64,000 nucleotides of DNA. Source: Symbiodinium microadriaticum. Lineage: Eukaryota > Sar > Dinophyceae > Suessiales > Symbiodiniaceae. Numbering within the stretch: position 1 is the first letter of the stretch; every line of letters begins with the position of its first letter. This document shows, in pieces, positions 10,422 through 21,474 of the stretch. The notes under the pieces are model-generated. The model ran no database searches, was not told where the DNA came from, and saw only the letters and a program-made list of their open reading frames with translations. The DNA lies in the NCBI GenBank assembly GCA_001939145.1, contig LSRX01000321.1, positions 333,875 through 397,874 on the forward strand, in the 5' to 3' direction. A program made the position numbers and the translations under genes.

Positions 10422-11553
10422 TGAGACCAGCTGGATGTACAGATTTCGCTGGGGCAAGTGCGATGGCATTTCAGTGCACGATGCAGAGATATGCAGCTGC
10501 AGATTTGATCTGGTGTCCGATTGCCGAGAGGAGGCAGGGGAAGCACGGCCGCGCAGCCAACACACAGGGAGTTCGCTCCTTCGCATGCTGTGGGGAAAGT
10601 CCCCGTGCCTTGGGGCAGAGAGTGTCATTGGGAGACCAAGAGGCCGGATCCTGACGCTTGCAGTGAAGCCTCGTGTGGAGCTGTTTTGCGGAGCTGGCCA
10701 CTTGCAACAGCAAAGTCATGCCGTGAGCACGCCAAGGAGTGCTAACTGAACGGGGCTCACTCTCCCCATGCCTCCTAATGCTGGGCGGACAAAGGCGACG
10801 ATGAACAGTTTGAGACCAGCTGGATGTACAGATTTCGCTGGGGCAAGTGCGATGGCATTTCAGTGCACGATGCAGAGATATGCAGCTGCAGATTTGATCT
10901 GGTGTCCGATTGCCGAGAGGAGGCAGGGGAAGCACGGCCGCGCAGCCAACACACAGGGAGTTCGCTCCTTCGCATGCTGTGGGGAAAGTCCCCGTGCCTT
11001 GGGGCAGAGAGTGTCATTGGGAGACCAAGAGGCCGGATCCTGACGCTTGCAGTGAAGCCTCGTGTGGAGCTGTTTTGCGGAGCTGGCCACTTGCAACAGC
11101 AAAGTCATGCCGTGAGCACGCCAAGGAGTGCTAACTGAACGGGGCTCACTCTCCCCATGCCTCCTAATGCTGGGCGGACAAAGGCGACGATGAACAGTTT
11201 GAGACCAGCTGGATGTACAGATTTCGCTGGGGCAAGTGCGATGGCATTTCAGTGCACGATGCAGAGATATGCAGCTGCAGATTTGATCTGGTGTCCGATT
11301 GCCGAGAGGAGGCAGGGGAAGCACGGCCGCGCAGCCAACACACAGGGAGTTCGCTCCTTCGCATGCTGTGGGGAAAGTCCCCGTGCCTTGGGGCAGAGAG
11401 TGTCATTGGGAGACCAAGAGGCCGGGTCCTGACGCTTGCAGTGAAGCCTCGTGTGGAGCTGTTTTGCGGAGCTGGCCACTTGCAACAGCAAAGTCATGCC
11501 GTGAGCACTCCAAGGAGTGCTAACTGAACGGGGCTCACTCTCCCCATGCCTCC
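10422..11553 (+). repeat. Tandem triplication of a 389-bp unit
   Basis: Units start at about 10422, 10811 and 11200; spacing is exactly 389 bases by landmark. Copies 1 and 2 are essentially identical and copy 3 differs at a few positions before breaking off at CCTCCTA. Each unit carries a 104-codon plus-strand open frame (10435-10749, 10824-11138, 11213-11527) starting MYRFRWGKCDGISVHDAEIC and ending HAVSTPRSAN. On the minus strand a 154-codon frame crosses unit borders. The near-identity shows recent amplification, or possibly an assembly artefact. Confidence 0.95.
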
Positions 11554-11688
11554 TATTTAATGGCTGAGCATTTTGCGGTTTTCTCCGCGTTGTTGTATGT
11601 TCAGCCCAAGCAGCCTCCTGCTCGGAAGCAGTCTGCAATGCAATGCGGCCATGAGCCCGAGCTGATTGAAGAAGTAGTCAAAAGTGAA

Positions 11689-12195
11689 GCCGGTGCTTCG
11701 ACAGGCTCGCAGGCATCGCAGGCTTTCTAGTTCTCATCAACGACCTGCAGCAGCCGCAGGTTGTCACAGTCTGTCCATCTGGTACGGTCGTCGTTTGGTT
11801 GCACTCTGCGGTTGAGAAGTCTAGTGTGCAGCCCTGCAGGGATTGAGATGCTTGATGCCGCAACTTGGCCACGACGAGCACTTCGTTTTAGATGCACATC
11901 TTTTAAGGCATCGTCAGAGTTCTTGCGGGGGATTTCTCGCGCGCCCAGTGTGGCCTTGGAGACGGCAGAGACCTGATACCCTCCGAGGTATCTGATGAAC
12001 TGCACCCACTGGCATGCCTCTCGTCTCATGCTTGGGCTCCCGGAGCTTGCGGGGTCTTGGACTACTGCAGAGGGCGCACGGTTTTGCCAAACGCTGCCAC
12101 CTGCCCCGGACCAAGGAGCTGTCAGCCAGCAGACCGTGCCCACGAGAATGTCCGTTCATTGCACAAGTGATGCTACGCTGCAGATTCGGGTTTGA
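11689..12195 (+). CDS. Candidate multi-exon gene, unknown
   Basis: Coding-like segments: 11689-11850 (FLVLINDLQQPQVVTVCPSG), about 11800-11976 (AATWPRRALRFRCTSFKAS, ends SVALETAET then TGA) and 11995-12195 (LMLGLPELAGSWTTAEGARF, last codon CGG before GTTTGA). All are plus strand in different frames, as expected of exons. Junctions are not resolved. No family recognised. Confidence 0.35.
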
Positions 12196-12280
12196 GTCGG
12201 CGTTCAGGGTAGAGCGTAAGGTTCGGAGAACCGTTCGGAGGCACTCATCGTTGCAGCTCGAGTACTGAAGCAGCTTCGCA

Positions 12281-12540
12281 ATGTGTGTTGCAAGTCTAGT
12301 CCACTGTTTCTCGTCGTCGCCGCGTGTCCTCGTCGTCGTGGTCGCTTTCTGCTACAATGTTTCCCTGGATGTTGTTGGTTGTCCATTGACTGCTGCTTCT
12401 TTCCACTTCTGGCTGACTCTGCTTGTTGGTTGTCAGGCATCATTGGACTTTCCTGTCAGTCTTTCGTGTGTTGGTCCTTTGCGGTGGTCCTGAAATCCCA
12501 TTCCGTCGTTGTTGGTTCTTCTTGTTGTTGCTGCCACTAA
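12281..12540 (+). CDS. Hydrophobic open frame, possible membrane segment
   Basis: A 70-85 codon region rich in Leu, Val, Cys and Phe in two overlapping frames, with T-rich DNA. It could be a transmembrane exon or T-rich intron; I cannot decide. Confidence 0.2.
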
Positions 12541-12684
12541 AAGCCCGAGATTCGTCTTCTTTGAGCCGAGGAAACCTTTTGCCTGCGCCTTCACCTGCGT
12601 CAATGCAACCCGGCCAAATCGGACAGAACCTAAAGGCCCCTGCCATGTCTTGAGTGCTTCAGGGGGCCGCGATAAAAGCCCAGC

Positions 12685-13201
12685 ATGTCGGAACTTCGAG
12701 AGAACGCGCCTGAATCGCGGGCACTATCGAGGCTGCGAGGCCCTGAACCCGCCTGGTGTGTAATCACACATGAGCTTTCGAGCTTTTTGGGATTTGAGTT
12801 TCCAGGCGGCGCAGAGGTCGTCTCGTGTGGTGAGCTGCATCAGCTTCTGTTTCGGGGTGCGACTTCATCTGCGTCGGGGTCATTCTCATGCCCTTCCCTC
12901 TCCCTTCCATCAGGCGAAATCCAGAAACAGCATCCCGAGCTCGGCTCGAGGGCCTTAAGCCGAAGTCCTGAGCCCTGCGAAGGTAACGCAGTGCCGCTAC
13001 ACCGACCCCAACATGGGCTTCGCCAACCCCATCACCCAGCTTTGCGAGGACGGCCTTGTTCCGTTAAACCGTGGCTCAGTTGGGTTTGCAGGTTCTGCTG
13101 CCTTCCTGGGACACGGCACGTTCACATTCAATCGAGACAGCACTTCAGCGCGGAGTCCTTCACTGAATTGGAAGTGGGTATTGGAGCTAGCCCATAGCTA
13201 G
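12685..13201 (+). CDS. Candidate gene, exon 12962-13201 best supported
   Basis: ATG 12685 opens MSELRENAPESRALSRL. The clearest part is about 12962-13201: TQCRYTDPNMGFANPITQLC, then GFAGSAAFLGHGTFTFN and an end at LELAHS then TAG, preceded by a CCTTAAG acceptor. The 170-codon frame from 12685 is not in this frame, so at least one intron would be needed. Unknown function. Confidence 0.4.
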
Positions 13202-13371
13202 GTGCGAATCTTGTTGTGGAAGCCTTTTCCGGTTCACCCGCTATCCGAAATCTGCGCTGGCCTAGTCGCGTCTCGTTCTGGCGGCTGGGACTCCGAGAGT
13301 TGATCGGCGTCTGCGGTTTGAACGGGAATTGGTAGGAAGGCAGTCGCATGCATAGCGTTTTGTGTTTTGTG

Positions 13372-13440
13372 TAAGAGAGAGAGAGAGAGAGAGAGATCCC
13401 CTCACACCCCCAGCAAGCAAGCAAGCAAGAGAGAGAGAGC

Positions 13441-13480
<40 letters not shown>
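13372..13480 (+). repeat. GA microsatellite, interrupted
   Basis: Two GA runs separated by CCCCTCACACCCCCAGCAAG and a short AAGC repeat. It generates spurious Arg-Glu or Leu-Ser open frames on either strand. Confidence 0.9.
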
Positions 13481-13484
<4 letters not shown>

Positions 13485-13719
13485 AGAGCACACACCCACC
13501 TGGCGGCTGCAGAGGAGTCGCCCATTGAAGGCTGTGAGATTCAGGCCGGCGGGTGCTGACAATCAATTCTCGCCCGAGTAGCGTCTAGTTAGGCACCGAT
13601 TCTGTCCGACCCCAGATTTCCGGGATGAACGCAAGAGCACGGCTGGGATGTTTCCGGTTCCCGAAGTTACGAGGGTCTTTTTGAGATGAGGGGATTTGCT
13701 GGCTGAGTTCTGAGAAGCC

Positions 13720-14225
13720 TTGTCGATCCTCAGTCGGTTGGGTTTCTGCTCCAGGGCTTCATGGCTTCGGCCAAGGAAAGATATTCTTTTACCGGTAAGA
13801 TCTGGCTCGAGAAGCTTTTGTATGGAGGAGACTGAGGCCCGCATTGAGAGACCTCGCAGCCATCGCGGGGCCGGCCATGGCCTGCTGTCCTTTGAAGGGA
13901 TCGTTGGAGGCCTGGGAGCACCCCTTGGTTCTTGCGTCTCTGGGAAAGCGAGTCTTTGTTTACTCTGCTTCTGGCTCCCGACGCTCGTGAGTTTAGGGTT
14001 TACTGGAGGTTTCTACTGTACTATGGCTTTTGCTCCAGAGGTTTCTAAAACCATCATTGTCCAGGATTTGTCTGTGGTGAATCATGGAAGATGCTGGTTT
14101 TTCCAACATTTCCAACAGTTTTCATGATCAACGAAACTATGTCTCCGGCTCCCCAGGTTCATCCAAATTCATGATGGAAATTGTTGAAAATTTCGGGTTC
14201 GCCAACATTGTCCACGGGTACTGTA
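13720..14225 (+). CDS. Open frames with internal MED/MEI..FSN-FAN similarity, unknown
   Basis: A 135-codon frame (13720-14127) overlaps another (14084 onward) that reads MEDAGFSNISNS and, 27 codons later, MEIVENFGFANIVHG. These two short stretches look like a diverged duplication. The second frame ends in TA microsatellite. Exon limits are unclear. Confidence 0.25.
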
Positions 14226-14282
14226 AGTATTTCAAAACGGTGTTACCGAGACTTGCGACTGAGCACATCTTCTGTATGCATG

Positions 14283-14283
<1 letters not shown>

Positions 14284-14326
<43 letters not shown>
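14284..14326. repeat. TA then GT microsatellite
   Basis: An unbroken TA run followed by GTGTGTGTG. It marks the edge of an AT-richer gene-poor block. Confidence 0.9.
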
Positions 14327-14369
14327 TTCGCATCCTTGATTAAACCTAGTAGTTTGTCCAACACGAACT

Positions 14370-15885
14370 AGGCAATACTCTCTGCTTGAAGACGTGACTG
14401 TGCGAACACCAGTTCATTGTTTTCTGCTTATCACGCACAGAGCTATACTTCGTGTTTATGATTCAAGACGTTACCATAGGAAAACTATTACTGTACGAAC
14501 ATGCTTATGCTCGTTTAATCACACACTTGCTAAGACAAATGTATGAGGTATTTACTTATGTCAAAGGTTGATTCTAGTAAACAACGGAACAAAGAACCTA
14601 CGCAGCCACGGCATGTTGTAGTATGTTTGACTTGGAACACCGACAGTCCACTCTCAACAGGTTCGATACACGCAAATGTGTTACTTGATTAAGCATCATC
14701 CTACCAAGAGGTCTTATAAGCACAGGTGTAACTATTCAAAAGGTACTGGATGGTAGGGTTATACTTATCGACATGCATAATCACAGGACCCAGCAAGTAG
14801 TACATTTGCTATATATAATGCTTGGTCATTATTAAACAAGGTTTCTGAGCGGTGTATGAAGTACTCTGAATGAATAATCACAACAGTAGTTGACACGGTG
14901 AATCTTGATTCAGAAATGATGAGAAACCGGGATGTACATAATGTTAACTCGGTTAGTACTGATGAAGTACAATAACTACATTAGCAGGAACTATGGCAAT
15001 GGCAAAAAATATGTGATAACAACATTGCTAGACGTAGTACTAAAGCCACACTTGATTTGAATTCGACACGGAAGAACAGATGATGTAGCAGTTTAGACAT
15101 GGCTAGAAAAGAAACGGAGATCGGATTCCTAAGGCAATCAAGACCATACTTCCAATAATAATACCGAAACCTACACGTATCATAGTCGGTCACGATCTGC
15201 TACCATTGTTGCTATGACTGCTAACTTGACAGATGCACATGAATCATTATGCAGCGGTGCGAAGACTAAAGATGTTAACAGGTATAATGACACTATCCGA
15301 CCGTACGGCTTGTTCCGTGTATGATTACATGAAGCAATGTACTCGCTCATTCCTGTAACAGACTGCAACAGCCACCAACAACACTGACATTGTTGTGTAT
15401 AAACAAGTGGACGATCAGTGAACGTGTGTGTGTGTGTGTGTGTAAAGACGATAGCGGCAGCCAGCTATATATAGTCACTATCCACCTGGATACGAAATCG
15501 GTGTGGGTGGCCACAGGGATGCTACAGTAACATCCCATGCCATGCAAAGCTCTGTGTTTTAATACCTTCAGTAGGCGCCATACTCCCACTCGCTCACTAC
15601 AGTGTGTCGGCTCCTCGCGACCACCGGCATCATTGACAAAACACTTTTTCCTATGCCATTCCTTGCATCTTTCTGCGTGCTCTTTCGTGCTTGCTCATGA
15701 TGCTCAAGCGCGCAAATAGGTTGCTTTCGGCACAGACTGTTGACACAACATCCATAAATCATGGATGACTCATGCTTGCGAAATGCTTCCCCACAACTCG
15801 ACCCACTTAAGCAAATCATCAGCAAAAAGACGAAAACCTAGGTACCGGAGGGGTTGCATATATATATATATATATGCATATAGGG
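14370..15885. other. AT-richer stretch without recognisable gene
   Basis: Open frames here are short and no exon with convincing borders was found on either strand. Base composition is visibly more AT-rich than the flanks. A GT microsatellite lies at 15424-15443 and a TA run at about 15857-15880. Probably intergenic, or a long intron. Confidence 0.5.
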
Positions 15886-16710
15886 TTTAGGAATAGGGTT
15901 TAGGCATGAATCGTAAACAGATGGGTTTGTGGGAACCGGGCTAGCTTTTCCGGAGTCTAGAAATAGGGTCTCGCGACTAGGGTCTGGGGAACAAGGTGCT
16001 CAAGCTGAGGGCCTCCCCAGGGCCTAATTCCTATTCACTAATTCATGCACGGATAGGGTTTACCAGAAACGGGGCAAACAAGCTTAAAGTGAAATTAAAC
16101 CGCCTGCACATCATCGTTTTTAAACATGTTTTGAGGATCTGGCGCTTCGGCGATGTATGATTAGGAGCCTCTGTTCTTTAAACAGGTTTTGTCAAGATTT
16201 ACGTTCATTCCGGAGACCTGGAGGGCTTGAGGCCCCGGTAGTGCTCAAAGGCCTCTGCTGCGAGTGTGTTTAAATGTCTCGTTTAAAAAGTTGAAAACGG
16301 GTCTTGAATCGGTTTTGGCCTACGTCCTCAACACATCGGGTTTAGGAATAGGGTTTGAGCCCAATGTTAACTCGAAATGAAAGGGTTTCGCATAAAGCTG
16401 AAGCGAATAGGGTATGGAATTAGTTCCCGAAGGAATATGCTTTAATAATTGGGTTGAGGCTTAAATCGTACGAGGAATAGGGTTTTGGAACAGTCTGCAA
16501 ATCGGTTTAACGACTAAGGTTCAGCGATGTTCAGCGGCTAGGGTTAGCAAGCGTGGCTTAGCGAATGGGTGTTAGCGACCAGGGATCAGCGAGTAGGGCG
16601 TAGGACTGGGGTTTAGCATGTATGTTCGGCTTTGTCGAATGGGGAACAGTAGGGTCTAACAGCCGGGGTTTTGCGACTAGGGTTTAGGAAGTGGGTTTAG
16701 TTCAATTCGG
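15886..16710 (+). repeat. Isolated degenerate telomere-like island
   Basis: Scattered AGGGTTTAGGAATAGGG, TAGGGTTTAG and GACTAGGGTTTAGG words in one orientation, heavily mutated, between ordinary sequence. It resembles the zone beyond 47.5 kb but is about 31 kb away from it. Confidence 0.6.
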
Positions 16711-16739
16711 CCAGAATCCTGTCCCGAAATGCTATTGGC

Positions 16740-17006
16740 TTGAACCCAAAGAGCCAAAGCCGACAGTCCCTGCATGCGGCTTTCAGTTTCGGCCGAAACC
16801 CGAAATGCTATTCGCCAAATCAACGGTTAACAGCATTTGCAGCTAAAAGCACCTGCCCGATGTTTATGGCGTTTTGCTTTGATTGCTGGTCTCATTCTGC
16901 GCTGACACTCGCCCTTCGCCACGTCAAGCCGCGGTCAGCCGGTAAGGTGGCAGCACATATCAGAGAGCACTGCTCAATGCCCACTTCGCTCCCAAATCTC
17001 AAGTAA
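16740..17006 (+). CDS. 88-codon open frame, unknown
   Basis: Reads HAAFSFGRNPKCYSPNQRL and ends ALRHVKPRSAGKVAAHIREH. No clean ATG; it may be an exon. Not recognised. Confidence 0.35.
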   Translation: MNPKSQSRQSLHAAFSFGRNPKCYSPNQRLTAFAAKSTCPMFMAFCFDCWSHSALTLALRHVKPRSAGKVAAHIREHCSMPTSLPNLK

Positions 17007-17384
17007 TCAACAGCTGTGACTGTGAGCGCGCTTCTGGATGCAGGTTTCTTCGGCTGGCTACTACTGGGAGCACCCTTTCGTTTGGCAGTCTTTCATCTAG
17101 TTTGGAGTTTCTGTACAGTTCTAGCTTACCGCGGCTTTCGCTGCGGAGCCCTAGTGCGGCGTTGCATAGTCCCGGCCACTACTGTATAGCTCTGGCTTGC
17201 CATCTTTGCCCCTTAGAAGCGTGACGCTTCAAGCTTCTCCATTTTGTTGAAGGCGATGGCTCCCTGAGGCGCCCATGCGAAAAATGTGTTTTGCTATCCG
17301 TGCTCCTTTGCTGTTTGGTGTCGAGGCTGGCACAATTGCTGTGTCAGCAAAGAACTTCTCCTTGTTCCGCAGTGCCTTTGCAGG

Positions 17385-17480
17385 AAGAGCCGCAGGTCTG
17401 CCAGAAGTGCCGGGAACACTTCGCCATAAACGCGGACCGCGGCTGGTTTTTGCATGGGAGGGCTTCGCGGTGGAAGTAGA
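17385..17480 (+). CDS. Exon with CxxC motif
   Basis: After a TGCAG acceptor the frame reads EEPQVCQKCREHFAINADRG and WFLHGRASR. The CQKC pair could be half of a zinc ribbon. It ends near a possible GTGGAA donor. Partner exons are not identified. Confidence 0.4.
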
Positions 17481-17669
17481 GTAGACTGTAGACTGGGAGA
17501 TAGTGGTGTTAATGGAACTGTGTGGCTGAGCTTTTTTTTAAATTTGCAGTCTGCCTTTATGATTGCTTCGTGACTGTGCCTGTGCCGCTTGCACCTGAAG
17601 CGAGCAGAAGAGAACATCGAAATTCTGCAGGGCCTCCGCTCCAGAGCCTAACGCACAAATTCTTCACAG

Positions 17670-17733
17670 GACGGCACCCTCTGCCTGTACGATCGTGAGG
17701 TGCAGGGCTTCATGCGAGCATGTTCGTACGCAG
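17670..17733 (+). CDS. Short exon (DGTLCLYDREVQGFMRACSY)
   Basis: Bounded by TTCTTCACAG and GTAGGC. The DGTLCLYD start recalls a beta strand of a WD40-like blade, but one strand proves nothing. It probably continues the exon at 17385-17480. Confidence 0.4.
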
Positions 17734-18160
17734 GTAGGCAGGTATATATGTATGTAGGTAGGTAGATAGGTAGGTAGGCAGGAAGTATGTATGTATGCCA
17801 CTGCCACATCATTTATGTCAATGTCAATGTTTGTGAATGTATGTATGCACGTATCTATCTATCTTTGTATGTATGTATGTATGTATGTATGTATGTATGT
17901 ATGTCAGTCAACCCAGCCATCGCATCACATTGAAGTGGAGCCGACAGGGATGACATGACATCCGAGAGAACAGATGCCCATGCCTTAGTTGGGACGAGGT
18001 CCATGGTGAGCCGGCATACACTCAGTGTATGGCGTGCGAAAGAATTTAGCTGGTAAGCTAATTAGTTTTTAGCACGTGCACCACGTTCATGTATGTATGT
18101 CTGTATGTATGCACGTGTGTATATGTACATATATATATATGTATATGTATATGTCTCCTG
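17733..18160. repeat. GTAG/GTAT and TA microsatellites
   Basis: GTAG and GTAT tetranucleotide runs at 17733-17905, ordinary sequence to about 18080, then mixed GTAT and TATA at about 18085-18150. Confidence 0.85.
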
Positions 18161-18329
18161 ATTGGTATGTTTGTAGATAGAGATAGAGAGATTGCAAGCA
18201 TGCACGAGAGCACTTTCCAATATGCAACATCGATGTATCCTGAATCCAGTAAGGCTTCCGGTGCAGGGGCAGATGTTTGCAGCGAAGTAATGCTTGTGAT
18301 AATGCCAGCTCGCAGACTCACGACCTTGC

Positions 18330-18539
18330 TTGCAGACCTCACGATTCCGTCATGTTTCCGCGACTCGTGTCCGGGGTTCGCAACATCGGGAAGTTTGTTG
18401 TAGAACCCAGCTAGCAGAACAGGACTCCTTTCGCAGAGCTTGTCAGGGTTCCATCATCTGGTTGGTGGATCACATCCATGCCATGGGCCGCCCAGACTGG
18501 AGAAGATTTGAAGGAGAAAGGAAAACCTCCAAGGGTTGA
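18330..18539 (+). CDS. Open frame, unknown
   Basis: Reads AEQDSFRRACQGSIIWLVDH and HAMGRPDWRRFEGERK before TGA. The antisense frame is also open (18470-18733), so strand is uncertain; plus is favoured by neighbours. Confidence 0.3.
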   Translation: MQTSRFRHVSATRVRGSQHREVCCRTQLAEQDSFRRACQGSIIWLVDHIHAMGRPDWRRFEGERKTSKG

Positions 18540-18875
18540 GCGGCCGAGTCTTGAGCATCTTGGGATTGCCTGATCTCATGGGCTCGTTTCAAAGATGGTC
18601 TGGATCCAAGCTTGACAGCAGCCTGCCGACGAAGCACCATCTTTCGTTCGCAGTTTGGCACTCGGTCGCGGTGGTTAACGGTTAGCTCGTACCTACCTTC
18701 CGGGTGTGTCGAGCCCTTTAACGCAGAATCCAACCTAGGAGCAAATGCGTCAACAGTCTAAGTGCCTGTTTGACTTCGTAGAGCAGCGGCAGAGCAAGAG
18801 GCCAGGAGCCAACAAACTTTGGTGATATGAATAGCCGGAACATCTTGACACTACATACTCCAGCAACACGCCCTC

Positions 18876-19206
18876 ATGAAGGGCAGGACTGGGTCCGAGG
18901 CCAACAAGAGCCGTCGAAGAATCAACAACCTAGACCTAGGCTATTGGGCCTGGGTCTTCGTCTCTGCGCTGCTTCTTTGCTGCTGCTGGCAGGCGCGAGG
19001 CTTGCAAGCCCAAGCCCAGCCGCGAACGCGGAAGCTCGTAAGCCTCGTCGCAATGTCGAGGCTGAGGTGTCCCTCCCTGAGACGCCTTGAGAGCCAGAAC
19101 TCTTGGCCGACGAGTGCCAGCGAGCTTGTTTGAATTCTTAAACTTCTCCCAGAATATAGGAGGGCATAGAAGCGGCGATAAAGAGCGAATGATGAAAAGC
19201 TTCTGA
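18876..19206 (+). CDS. Small two-exon membrane protein gene
   Basis: ATG 18876; exon 18876-19037, intron 19038-19152 (GTAAGC to CTTCTCCCAG), exon 19153-19206 ending TGA; phase 0 at the junction. Predicted 71 residues: a basic N-terminus (MKGRTGSEANKSRRR), a hydrophobic helix (WAWVFVSALLLCCCW), then a polar tail. It looks like a signal anchor or signal peptide. An overlapping frame from ATG 18827 also has a signal-like helix, so the true frame is uncertain. Confidence 0.4.
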
Positions 19207-19230
19207 AGACTCAAACGAGTAAAGAGCGAC

Positions 19231-19468
19231 ATGTTGGCCTCAGGCTTCGTCGTTCTGCTGTTGTGGGTAGTGCGTGCACCTCTAAGCCAGTATCCTCATG
19301 TCGCAGCTCCGCGCGGGGCTGATGAAGCACTGGCAGCTGCTCACCTTTGCGCGGTTGCACTACCACCTCTGCAAGGCAGAGAGCGTCTCAGGTTTCATCC
19401 CGTTGGTTTTAGCCCTAAGTCTTGTGTGCATGATTTGGCTGCAGCGTGTGTCTGCGCGCTTTCATTGA
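19231..19468 (+). CDS. Small two-exon membrane protein gene
   Basis: ATG 19231; exon 19231-19266 (MLASGFVVLLLW), 40-nt intron 19267-19306 (GTAGTG to GTCGCAG), exon 19307-19468 (LRAGLMKHWQLLTFARLHYH, then a hydrophobic segment GFIPLVLALSLVCMIW) ending TGA. Phase 0 at the junction. It starts 24 bases after the preceding gene's stop and in the same frame, so the two may be one gene with a break. Confidence 0.45.
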
Positions 19469-20046
19469 TGTGTGACTGTTTGTGTGAACGCAGTAATTAC
19501 CTGCGTAAGGCAATCAAAAGAAAGAGCACGAAGCCTCAGGAATCATACACACAAAGCCGACAGCGTCGAGGAATCTGCCTTTAAAGGTAGCTAGAAAGGC
19601 AGATGGACAGACAGGTAGAACTGTCCGCATGGTTGTTCTGTACCACGGGCACGCCATGCACCTTTCGTCATGATGCCGTTTGACTTGGCTTATCAAGTTG
19701 CCACGCAGTAATCTGCATAATGCTTGTTCTTCTTTGTTGCAGTGTTTGCCGCGGTGGTACCACATCGGAGGACAGTGTGGTCGTTTAGTCCTCATAGTCC
19801 ATGTTACCATGCAGACGACTTGTGGGAGCCCGTCTTGGCTGTATGTTCTTCACTTCGTTTGCATACTACAGCAATACAGAGTACTTTTGTTGATAGGTTC
19901 ATGAAAGTGGTAACTCCTCCGTAACACGGTATGCCGCAGCCTTGGCTGTGTTGTGTATCAGTAGTGCAGGTAGTCATTTGTGTGTTCGCAGGCTGTCACC
20001 ACGCATATATTAGAAGGCAATGTTGCCAGAAGTATACGTATATACG

Positions 20047-20150
20047 TGTGAATGAATGAATAAATGAATGAGTGAATGAATGAATGTATGTATGTATGTA
20101 TGTATGTATGTATGTAGGTATGTATGTATGTATGTATGTATGTATGTATT
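20047..20150. repeat. GAAT/GTAT tetranucleotide microsatellite
   Basis: AATGAATG then ATGTATGT units. Reads as Thr-Tyr-Ile-His repeats on the minus strand, which is spurious coding. Confidence 0.9.
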
Positions 20151-20179
20151 ATACATGGGCACATACACAAGACGCATAG

Positions 20180-20425
20180 ATGCAAATGCGATTGGAGAAC
20201 GCATGTACATCCATACCGTATCAGAGCGCATCTGAAGGTGCGGAAGAACCCCAAAGTCCATGCCGGTGCCCCGCTCTTCAGTGGCTTGGCCGTGAGAAAC
20301 ATGCATATGTGTTTGGCCAAGTGATTGCATTTAGGATTGAGTTTATTGCTACCAACCAAAATCCTCTTCTTCTTCGCGGGATCACGATTTCGGCGAAGGG
20401 TAGGAGCAGAGCCTTTCTTGATTGA
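20180..20425 (+). CDS. Open frame, strand uncertain
   Basis: Plus frame reads EEPQSPCRCPALQWLGREKH and VIAFRIEFIATNQNPLLLRG. The minus strand is open too (19958-20449), but much of that is microsatellite. Unknown. Confidence 0.25.
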   Translation: MQMRLENACTSIPYQSASEGAEEPQSPCRCPALQWLGREKHAYVFGQVIAFRIEFIATNQNPLLLRGITISAKGRSRAFLD

Positions 20426-20932
20426 GTTGCAGTAGAAAAGATATGCCACGACACATCATAATGGTATGTGATATTAGTTTGATGGCACGCTTGGAGTAGT
20501 CTGACCAGGGATGAGGCTGGGACGTGTCTGAGGATGTGGTGCTAGTATGAGCCTGCTCCGGAAGATGTAGATTTAGATGTTTCACATACTGGCAGAGCAT
20601 TGCATGCAACTTTCTGGAGGCTTTGTGTCCATGTGGTATGATGTCGTGTGAGGTGCATGAAGTTGGGTATCGTGTGCAACTTCACATGGTGCCGCCAAGG
20701 GTGGTTTTGCGACTACATGTGGTCGTGTATGCCGTTCTGGTATTTGGTGGATTGGATGTTGTCTGCTGCTCCTGCCTTTACACATGGATGTTGGTGTGGG
20801 TCAGGTTGGTTGACCTGTTGTTTTCGCAGAACGCAAAAAATTGTAGCAGCGGGCACTGTGTCATGTTGCCCGATGGTGTAGGTAAGACGTTGCCATGCAC
20901 TGGATGCTACCTCGGATGGTCTGCCCTCGTCC

Positions 20933-21238
20933 ATGCGAGAATTTCGAAGTTCTCCGTCCAGCTTTCCACCTGCGCTGCCGGTGCCCGCTCTGAGAGCAGT
21001 GTGCGAGGCATCTGCGAGAACCTTCACACAAAGCATCTTGGCTCGCCAGGGTTTTGGCAGCGCACGGGGACCTCTGCAGCCTGCGGATACTTCTGGGGCG
21101 TGTCACAACCGTCTCGACTTTGCAACACTACTTGGAGATTCGAACTTATGGGGTCAGTGCTCTCGGGATTCGACAGGACCTGACAGGACCTCTGGAAGAC
21201 TATACCATCACGCTCTTTGGAAGCCCGAAAGCCCCTAG
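20933..21238 (+). CDS. Open frame from ATG 20933, unknown
   Basis: Reads MREFRSSPSSFPPALPVPAL, then CEASARTFTQSILARQGFGS and RLDFATLLGDSNLWG, after which GTCAGT could be a donor. Downstream, another frame after a TTCGACAG acceptor reads LTGPLEDYTITLFGSPKAP (about 21179-21290). A spliced gene is likely, but phases do not settle it. Confidence 0.35.
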   Translation: MREFRSSPSSFPPALPVPALRAVCEASARTFTQSILARQGFGSARGPLQPADTSGACHNRLDFATLLGDSNLWGQCSRDSTGPDRTSGRLYHHALWKPESP

Positions 21239-21474
21239 GGCCAGCAGTAGTCGGAGTCGGGCGAGCATCGCATGGGCTTCACGCTGTAGCTGGGTGGTAT
21301 GTCCAGCTTCCATGTGACCGTTGCGACTGTGCATCACCGTCATTTCGCTGTGGCGTGAGGTTTGTGATTGGCGTCGGCTTACCTCTTTACTACAACTCCT
21401 TGGTCTTTCTTCTCATCCTCTCGGCTACTTGCCGCAAGGAAGCTGCTGATAATCAGGCTTTGGGAGCCTCACCC

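Noticed and set aside
14084..14371. Coding continuation through TATATA at 14285-14317
   Set aside because: The Tyr-Ile run is microsatellite translation.
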